From positions 1 to 8,072 of the forward strand of contig CAZYWA010000370.1 in NCBI GenBank assembly GCA_964650975.1: a DNA stretch of 8,072 nucleotides, in the 5' to 3' direction. Positions 1 through 5,349 of this stretch are shown in pieces. Numbering within the stretch: the first letter of the stretch is position 1; each line of letters opens with the position of its first letter. Source of the DNA: CAZYWA01 sp964650975 [NCBI: uncultured bacterium]. Its GTDB lineage: Bacteria; JADJOY01. The notes below the pieces were generated by a model, which was given only the letters and a program-made list of their open reading frames with translations, was not told where the DNA came from and did no database searches. The position numbers and the translations under genes are program-made.

Positions 1-1527
1 GTGGCGGGAGCGGCGCTGGTGCCGGTCGCGCACGCGATCGCGCGCCGCTCGCTGGGCGCCGCGGCGGCGCGCTCGGCGGCGTGGCTGGTCGCGGTGTCGC
101 CGACGCTCACCAGCTACGTGTCGAGCTGGTTCTGGGGCTCGATGTCGGAGCCGCTCTTCCTGCTGCTCGCCTACGGCGGCTGGCTCGCGGTGATGGCGGC
201 GCTCGACGCGGAGAGAAGCGAGGGCGCGCGCGCTTTCGGGCTCTCCGCGATCGCCGGCATGGGGTTCGGTGGCGCCTACCTCACTCGTCCGGAAGGGGTC
301 GCGTACGCGCTGCTCGGCGCCGCGGTGTGGCTCTTCTGGCGCGCGGCGCCGGTGTCGCGGCGAGCGATCCACGCGGCCGTGATGCTCGCCTGCTTCGGCG
401 CGGCGGCGTTCCCGTACGTCCGCTACCTCCACGTGCACACCGGCCGCTGGGGGCTGAGCGCCAAGTCGGGCGTGGTGCTCGAGATGGCGTTTGCGATGAA
501 GGGAAAGGATTCCTTTCACCGCAAGGACGATCTCGACGTGATGGCCTACGAAGCGCTCGGGTTCTCGCTGCGCGGCGACGGCGCCGAGTCGCCGCACATG
601 GGTTTCGGCGAGGATGGTGCCGCGGGCCAGGCGCGCAGCGACACGTTCTTCGCGGTGGCGACGCGCGAGCGGCTCTTCGCGACGGGCTGGGTGATCGCGA
701 ATCTGTGGGATCTGGTGAAGACGCTGCCGTCCCGCCAGGTGCATCCGTGGCCGCTTCTGGCGCTGACCGCGGTGGGCTTCGCCGTGGCGTGGCGCGAGGG
801 AGGCCGCGCTCGAACCGGTGCGGTGCTGGTGGCGCTCGCCGGAGCGCCGGTGGGTGCCTTCGTGATCTACGGAATCTTGCCGCGATTCCTGGTTCCCGCC
901 GTGCCGGCGCTCTTGATCCTGGGCTCGGCGGGTATCGAGCCCATCGAACGCTGGGTCGGTGAGCGCGTGAGTGCCCTGCGCGGCGGCGCACGCGCGGCGC
1001 GCCTCGGTCCAGTGCTGGTGGCTTCGCTCGCGGTGTTCGGAATGGCGAAGAGCGGGCGGGCGTTCGTGGCGCACACCGAGCCCGTCGAGTACCGCACCGC
1101 CGGTGAGTGGGCGCGCGCGCACCTTCCCGAGGATGCGGTGCTCATGTGCCGGAAGCCCGAGATCGCGTTTTACGCTCGCCGGCCGATGGTGGCGCTGGTC
1201 GCAGCGGATCCGGCGAAGCTGGTGGAGTTCGCGCGGCGCCGCCACGTGACTCACGTGATCCTCGACCGCTACGCGGTGTGGGGGATCCGCCCCGCGCTGC
1301 GTCCGCTCTTCGACCCCGATCACCACGAGCCGGGGCTCGAGCCGGTCGAGCGTCTCGGCGAGGGCAACCGCGAGGTCGTGGTGTTCGCGGTCGAGCCGCT
1401 TTTCGCCGCGCCCGATCCGCTTCGGAGGGCGGCGGTCCCTCGCAGCCGAAGCGTCATCGTTCGATCCAACGCCGCGGACGCGAGGGACCGCGTCCCTCCG
1501 CAGGACGGTGCTGGGGCGGTTGTATGA
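1..1527 (+). CDS. GT-C family membrane glycosyltransferase (ArnT/PMT-like), 5' partial
   Basis: The reading frame is open from the first base and no upstream stop is visible, so the true start, the first transmembrane helix and the acidic loop motif expected of GT-C enzymes are probably outside the window. The visible 508 residues are polytopic: hydrophobic segments lie at roughly 24-38, 50-68, 80-93, 98-113, 122-140, 250-264, 272-290, 293-311 and 335-348. Two patterns typical of ArnT/PMT-like transferases are present: SEPLFLLLAYGGW (49-61) and LTRPEGVAYALL (94-105). A soluble, probably periplasmic region (about 360-465) carries the common YRTAGEWARAHLPEDAV stretch. Such enzymes move a sugar from a polyprenyl-phosphate donor to a lipid, glycan or protein at the outer face of the inner membrane; donor and acceptor cannot be told here. 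Residues 475-500 are encoded inside an inverted repeat, so this hydrophilic tail is probably not part of the ancestral protein. The stop overlaps the downstream methyltransferase start by four bases. Confidence 0.8.
   Translation: MAGAALVPVAHAIARRSLGAAAARSAAWLVAVSPTLTSYVSSWFWGSMSEPLFLLLAYGGWLAVMAALDAERSEGARAFGLSAIAGMGFGGAYLTRPEGVAYALLGAAVWLFWRAAPVSRRAIHAAVMLACFGAAAFPYVRYLHVHTGRWGLSAKSGVVLEMAFAMKGKDSFHRKDDLDVMAYEALGFSLRGDGAESPHMGFGEDGAAGQARSDTFFAVATRERLFATGWVIANLWDLVKTLPSRQVHPWPLLALTAVGFAVAWREGGRARTGAVLVALAGAPVGAFVIYGILPRFLVPAVPALLILGSAGIEPIERWVGERVSALRGGARAARLGPVLVASLAVFGMAKSGRAFVAHTEPVEYRTAGEWARAHLPEDAVLMCRKPEIAFYARRPMVALVAADPAKLVEFARRRHVTHVILDRYAVWGIRPALRPLFDPDHHEPGLEPVERLGEGNREVVVFAVEPLFAAPDPLRRAAVPRSRSVIVRSNAADARDRVPPQDGAGAVV
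1423..1500. repeat. 78-base inverted repeat (21-base arms) inside the 3' end of the glycosyltransferase gene
   Basis: The arms 1423-1443 and 1480-1500 are reverse complements at 19 of 21 positions; the two mismatches are adjacent and sit between a perfect 7-base outer part (CGGAGGG / CCCTCCG) and a perfect 12-base inner part (GCGGTCCCTCGC / GCGAGGGACCGC). The spacer is 36 bases (1444-1479). Each arm can also fold on itself: GAGGG at 1425-1429 with CCCTC at 1437-1441, and GAGGGA at 1482-1487 with TCCCTC at 1493-1498. This design is typical of short palindromic dispersed elements (REP/MITE-like). It is translated as residues 475-500 of the glycosyltransferase and ends 23 bases before the methyltransferase start codon, so RNA folding there could affect coupling between the two genes. 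Confidence 0.75.
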
Positions 1528-2387
1528 AGGCGCGCGCGGTGCCGCTGGCCTTCGCGAGCGCGCGGTTCGCGTGCTGGTGGATCGCGCTCGACGTGTCGCG
1601 GCGCTTCGGCATGGCGCCGCGGCTTCTCTACGGGTGGTTTTACGACGCCGTGACGTCGCTGCTCGCGATGGTAGGCGAGGGCACGACGTTCATGAACTAC
1701 GGCTACGCCGACGAGACCGTCGCACCCGCCGAAGATCCAGCGAGTGCCACGTCGTTGGCGCTCTACCGCCGCACGGTCACCGCCGCGGGGAGCGTGAACG
1801 TCGAAGGCCGGGATTTGCTCGAGGTGGGCGCAGGCCTGGGCGGCGGCGCCGCGTGGCTGGCGCGCAACCTGGCACCGGGGAGCGTCACCGGGGTCGACCT
1901 GTCGCGATCCGCCGTCGAGCGCTGCCGCGCCCGGCACTTGCCGTCTCCTGGTCTGCGTTTCGAGCCCGGCGATGCACAGGCTCTCGAATTCGCCGACGGC
2001 TCCTTCGACCTGGTGCTGAGTGTCGAGAGCTCGCATACCTACCCGGACTTCGGCCGCTTAGTGGCGGAGGCTCACCGGGTGCTGCGCCCGGGCGGCTACC
2101 TGATGCTCACCGACTTCCGGGCCGCCGGGAGGATCGCCGCGCTGCGTGAATCGCTCTCGGGCGTGAGCTTCGAGATCGTCGACTTCGAGGACGTGACGGC
2201 AAGCGTGGTCGGGGCGCTCAGACTCTCGAGCGCCGTCAAGGAAGAGCGCATCGCGGCGTTGCGGTTGCCGCGAGCGATGGCGCGGCAGATGGCGTATTTC
2301 GCGGGGCTGGTGGGCAGCGAGAAATTCTCGCGCTTCGAGCGCCGCGACGACGTGTACGTGCGGCTGGCGGCGCGGAAGGGCTCCTAG
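1524..2387 (+). CDS. SAM-dependent class I methyltransferase
   Basis: This 287-residue protein has the Rossmann-fold methyltransferase motifs in order: motif I LLEVGAGLGGG (98-108, SAM-binding glycine loop), the acidic end of strand 2 at VTGVDLS (121-127, D125 expected to bind the ribose hydroxyls), GDAQALEF (149-156), FDLVLSVESSHTYPD (161-175) and LRPGGYLMLTDF (187-198). The FMNYGYADE stretch (56-64) and the ESSHTYPD motif resemble O-methyltransferases of the phthiotriol/fatty-acid/macrolide-sugar type, which act on lipid or sugar hydroxyls; this is recall from motifs, not an alignment. The frame stays open upstream to 1107, but ATG 1524 is chosen because it overlaps the preceding stop as ATGA, and all conserved motifs lie downstream. 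The overlap suggests translational coupling with the glycosyltransferase, so a role in decorating the same envelope glycan or lipid is a reasonable inference. The hydrophobic segment at 8-21 could be a membrane-associating helix. The substrate is unknown. Confidence 0.88.
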   Translation: MKARAVPLAFASARFACWWIALDVSRRFGMAPRLLYGWFYDAVTSLLAMVGEGTTFMNYGYADETVAPAEDPASATSLALYRRTVTAAGSVNVEGRDLLEVGAGLGGGAAWLARNLAPGSVTGVDLSRSAVERCRARHLPSPGLRFEPGDAQALEFADGSFDLVLSVESSHTYPDFGRLVAEAHRVLRPGGYLMLTDFRAAGRIAALRESLSGVSFEIVDFEDVTASVVGALRLSSAVKEERIAALRLPRAMARQMAYFAGLVGSEKFSRFERRDDVYVRLAARKGS

Positions 2388-2401
2388 CGTGATCGAGCGC
2401 T

Positions 2402-2422
2402 GCCCACCGAGGACCGGTGGGC
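2402..2422 (+). terminator. Hairpin after the methyltransferase gene, candidate terminator
   Basis: A perfect 8-base stem, GCCCACCG (2402-2409) with CGGTGGGC (2415-2422), closes a 5-base loop. It begins 14 bases after the methyltransferase stop codon at the entry to a convergent intergenic region, which is the expected place for a terminator of the + strand transcript. No run of T follows it, so it is not a classical intrinsic terminator; it may instead stabilise the 3' end or act together with the next hairpin. Confidence 0.5.
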
Positions 2423-2443
2423 CTCCACGGATCCCCTCGGCTG

Positions 2444-2471
2444 GCTCGCGCGCGGTCCCTCGCGCGCGAGC
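2444..2471 (-). terminator. Hairpin after the M16 peptidase gene, candidate terminator
   Basis: A perfect 11-base stem, GCTCGCGCGCG (2444-2454) with CGCGCGCGAGC (2461-2471), closes a 6-base loop. Read on the - strand it begins 15 bases after the M16 peptidase stop codon, mirroring the placement of the hairpin at 2402-2422 for the opposite gene. It is extremely GC-rich and has no U-tract in either direction. The loop and the adjoining stem bases contain the 12-base core GCGGTCCCTCGC shared with the repeat at 1423-1500. Confidence 0.5.
2452..2463 (+). repeat. Third copy of the 12-base core GCGGTCCCTCGC
   Basis: The 12 bases at 2452-2463 are identical to 1432-1443 and are the reverse complement of 1480-1491. 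The flanks outside the core are not obviously related to the 1423-1500 arms. With the copy at 1480-1491, it places the methyltransferase gene between two inverted copies of the core. It may be a decayed or partial member of the same dispersed family; chance is possible in such GC-rich DNA, though the CCCT centre is not simple GCG repetition. Confidence 0.5.
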
Positions 2472-2486
2472 GTTCGCCTGGCGTCC

Positions 2487-5294
2487 TCAGGGCGCCGGTT
2501 TCACCACCGCGAGCGCGTAGCGGTCGGCGTCGAAATACTTGCGCGAGACGGCCTGGATCTCAGCGGCGGTCACCTGGGCCAGCTTCTCGTGGCGGGTGAA
2601 CACGCTGTCGAGTCCCTCGTGGTAGAGGGTCGCGAGACCCATGTGTAGCGCCACGTTGCCCTGATCCTGGAGGCTGATCGCCTCGGTGCCCGCCAGGAAG
2701 CTCTTGATGGTGTCGAGCTCCTTCGCCGGCACCGGCGTGTTGCGGAGCTTGGCGATCTCGGCGCGGAACGCCTGCTCGGAACGATCGATGTTCTGGGGAT
2801 CGGTCTGGATGAAGAACGTGAAGAAGCCGCCGTCGAGCTGCACGTCGTTCATGGCCTCGGCCACGTAGGCGATGCCGAGCTTCTCGCGCAACACCAGGTA
2901 CAGGCGCCCGCCGAGCCCGGTGAGCAGCGCGTCGATCACGTCGAGCACCTCGCGATCGGGATCGCCGATCTTGACCCCCTGGAAGCCGAGCGCCACCGCC
3001 GCGCCGGTGAGGCCGGCCACTTCCTTGGTCTCGACGTGCGCCGCGGTGAGCGGCGCGATGGGCGCGGGCTGCTGGGCGCCCGAGGCCTCGGGCGGGAAGC
3101 TGCGGAACGAATCGAGCACGTCGCGCACCGCGTCCACCGCGTGCAGGTCGCCGGAGAAGGACACCACGCTCGCCTCTGGACGAGTCCAGGCGTGGTGCAG
3201 CGCCGCCAGGTCCGCGGCGCTGATTCCGCCCACGGTTTCCTTGGTGCCGAGCACCGGACGGCCGTAAGGATGCGAGCCGAACACCAGCGAGCGCAGGAGC
3301 TTGAGGTCGAGCGTCGCGAGGTTCTCCTCTTGCTCGTCGATCTCGGCCAGCGTCTCCTTCCGCAATGCTTCGAGCTCCTCGGTGGGGAAGGCCGGTCCCA
3401 GGAAGCTCTCGGCCGCGAGGCCCAGCATCTTGGGGAGATCTCCACTCAGGCAGCGGAACTGGAGGCCGAACGTGTTGCGCCCGCCGAACGGTGCCAGCGT
3501 CGCTCCCATCCCCTCGACGCGGGCCGCGAGCTCGGTCTTGGTGAAGGCGCGGCTGCCGCGATCGAGCATCTGCGCCACCAGATTGCTCGCTCCCGCCTTG
3601 TCGGCGGGTTCCGAGCGCTGGCCGCCCAGCGTCGCGATCGCGCCGTGTACCGCGGCGATCGACGTATCCTCGCGGGTCACGACGCGCAGACCACTCTTGA
3701 GCTCGACCTCGAAGACCGGCGCTCCGTGCAGCACGTGTGCGTCCGCCGAGCGCACCTCGGGGATGGCGCGGAGCGTCTCGAACTCGCTCGCCATCGTGCC
3801 GTCGGCGCTGGCGGGAGCCGCGACCGGCGCGGCCTCGGCGGCGGGCCCGCCGGCCGCGTTGCCGGGCGGCGTCAGCAGCACCACGTTGAGTCGCGTGGGA
3901 TCGAGGTATTTCTTGGCAGCTGCGACCACGTCGTCCGGTGTCACCTTCTCGATCCGGTCCACGTAAACCCGCGAGAAATCCAGGTCGCCGGCCGAGAACC
4001 AGCTGTTGCCGATCTGCTCGGCGAGGCCCTCGGCGGTCATCTCGCCGAACACGCGGTCCGCCTGGATCTGGCGCTTCACCCGCGACAGCTCGTCGGGAGT
4101 GGGAGCTTGCCGGCGGGCCTGATCCACCACGTCCAGGATCGCGGCGCGCGCCGCCGCGACGTTGCCCGGCTCGACGGCCGCCACGACCCCGAAGTAGCCC
4201 GGGTCGTTCGGCGTCTCGTCGAATGCTTGCACGTCGAGCACCAGCTTCTGCTTGTCCTTCACGGTCTGGTAGAGACGGCTCGAGCGTCCGCTGCCGAGCA
4301 CCGACGCGAGCACGTCGAGCGCGTAGAGATCCGGGCTGCGCTGCGACACGCTCGGGAAGCCCAGCATCAGCTTGGGCACCTTGCAGAGATGGTGCGAGAT
4401 CACCACCTCGCGTGGCGCCACCTGCTCGGGCTCGGGCGGAATGACCGCCGGCGCGACGCTGGTGCGCGCCCATCCGGCGACGGTGCGCGCCATGAGCGGC
4501 AGCGCCTCGGTCGAGTCGAAGTCGCCCACCGCGATGAAGCTGGTCATCTGCGGCGCGTAGCGGCGCTTGTAGTAGGCGTAGACCTCGTCGCGGGTCACGC
4601 GGTCGAAGCGGTCGATGTAGCCGAGCACCGGCACCCGGTAGGGATGCACCTGGTAGAGCGTCTGCTCGAAGGTTTCCCAGAGCGTGCGCTCGGGATCGTC
4701 GATGCCGCGCTCGATCTCCTTTCGCACCACGCCGTGCTCTTTCTTCACCTCCTCGGGCGGGAAGGTGGAATTCATGACCATGTCGGCGATCGCGTCGAAG
4801 GCTCCGGCGAAGCCGGTGGATGCGGGGGTGACGTGGTACACGGTGCGATCGTTGGTGGTGTAGGCGTTGTTGTCGCCGCCGCCGCCGCGGATGTCCTGAT
4901 CGAGCTGGCCGGTGGGGCGCTTGGTGGTGCCCTTGAAGAGCAGGTGCTCGCAGAAGTGGCTGAGCCCGGCGCCCGTCCATTCCTGCTCGTCGACCGAGCC
5001 CGTGCGCACCCAGGCCTGGACCGACACCACCGGCGCGGTGCGCTTCTCGAGCGCGATCAGCTCTGCGCCGTTCGGCAACAGCGCGTAGATCACGCCGTCG
5101 GGAGTGGAGCGCAGCTCGACCGGGCGCGCGCTCTCCGGAAGAGCCGCGAACGCCGCCTGGAGACCGGCTGGAATGCCTTGGGCGGGCTGGTCGGCGCGCG
5201 CAGTCGCGGCGGCGAGCACCAGCAGCGTCACCGTCGTGGCGCGAACCAAGGTCGTGATTTTGGGCGTAGCCGAGGTTGTTGGCGTGCGGGGCAT
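2487..5294 (-). CDS. Secreted M16 family zinc metallopeptidase, fused two-half protein
   Basis: This 935-residue protein belongs to the pitrilysin/mitochondrial-processing-peptidase superfamily. A signal peptide is likely: basic and polar residues to about 18, a hydrophobic core at 20-30 and an ARA-type cleavage site near 34, so it should be exported to the periplasm or beyond. The N-terminal half (about 65-470) carries the inverted zinc motif HFCEH at 113-117, with H113 and H117 as ligands and E116 as the base. The third ligand is E193 in VVRKE, at the family spacing of 76 residues after the second His; E186 matches the other conserved acid. An Ala/Pro-rich linker (about 477-503) leads to a second half (about 525-935) in which the motif is lost (GASNLVAQMLDRG, 568-580). 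That half keeps the Arg/Tyr pair R803 and Y810 in LREKLGIAY. It lies 55 bases downstream of the subtilisin-like protease gene on the same strand, suggesting co-transcription. No clear Shine-Dalgarno sequence precedes ATG 5294; the signal peptide supports this start. Substrates are unknown; the family favours peptides and small unfolded proteins. Confidence 0.93.
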   Translation of the reverse strand: MPRTPTTSATPKITTLVRATTVTLLVLAAATARADQPAQGIPAGLQAAFAALPESARPVELRSTPDGVIYALLPNGAELIALEKRTAPVVSVQAWVRTGSVDEQEWTGAGLSHFCEHLLFKGTTKRPTGQLDQDIRGGGGDNNAYTTNDRTVYHVTPASTGFAGAFDAIADMVMNSTFPPEEVKKEHGVVRKEIERGIDDPERTLWETFEQTLYQVHPYRVPVLGYIDRFDRVTRDEVYAYYKRRYAPQMTSFIAVGDFDSTEALPLMARTVAGWARTSVAPAVIPPEPEQVAPREVVISHHLCKVPKLMLGFPSVSQRSPDLYALDVLASVLGSGRSSRLYQTVKDKQKLVLDVQAFDETPNDPGYFGVVAAVEPGNVAAARAAILDVVDQARRQAPTPDELSRVKRQIQADRVFGEMTAEGLAEQIGNSWFSAGDLDFSRVYVDRIEKVTPDDVVAAAKKYLDPTRLNVVLLTPPGNAAGGPAAEAAPVAAPASADGTMASEFETLRAIPEVRSADAHVLHGAPVFEVELKSGLRVVTREDTSIAAVHGAIATLGGQRSEPADKAGASNLVAQMLDRGSRAFTKTELAARVEGMGATLAPFGGRNTFGLQFRCLSGDLPKMLGLAAESFLGPAFPTEELEALRKETLAEIDEQEENLATLDLKLLRSLVFGSHPYGRPVLGTKETVGGISAADLAALHHAWTRPEASVVSFSGDLHAVDAVRDVLDSFRSFPPEASGAQQPAPIAPLTAAHVETKEVAGLTGAAVALGFQGVKIGDPDREVLDVIDALLTGLGGRLYLVLREKLGIAYVAEAMNDVQLDGGFFTFFIQTDPQNIDRSEQAFRAEIAKLRNTPVPAKELDTIKSFLAGTEAISLQDQGNVALHMGLATLYHEGLDSVFTRHEKLAQVTAAEIQAVSRKYFDADRYALAVVKPAP

Positions 5295-5349
5295 AGAAGG
5301 TCCGGTGCAGCGTTGGAGGTTGGCGAGTCGTGGATGAGCCCCGGGTGCA

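Noticed and set aside
1107-1523. N-terminal extension of the methyltransferase frame
   Set aside because: It overlaps the well-supported glycosyltransferase frame, is Arg/Pro/Gly-rich shadow sequence, and the ATGA overlap at 1524 gives a natural start.
2560-4980. Second - strand open frame of 806 codons
   Set aside because: It is an out-of-frame shadow of the M16 peptidase gene, with Arg-rich composition and no domain, while the overlapping frame has a complete zinc site and signal peptide.
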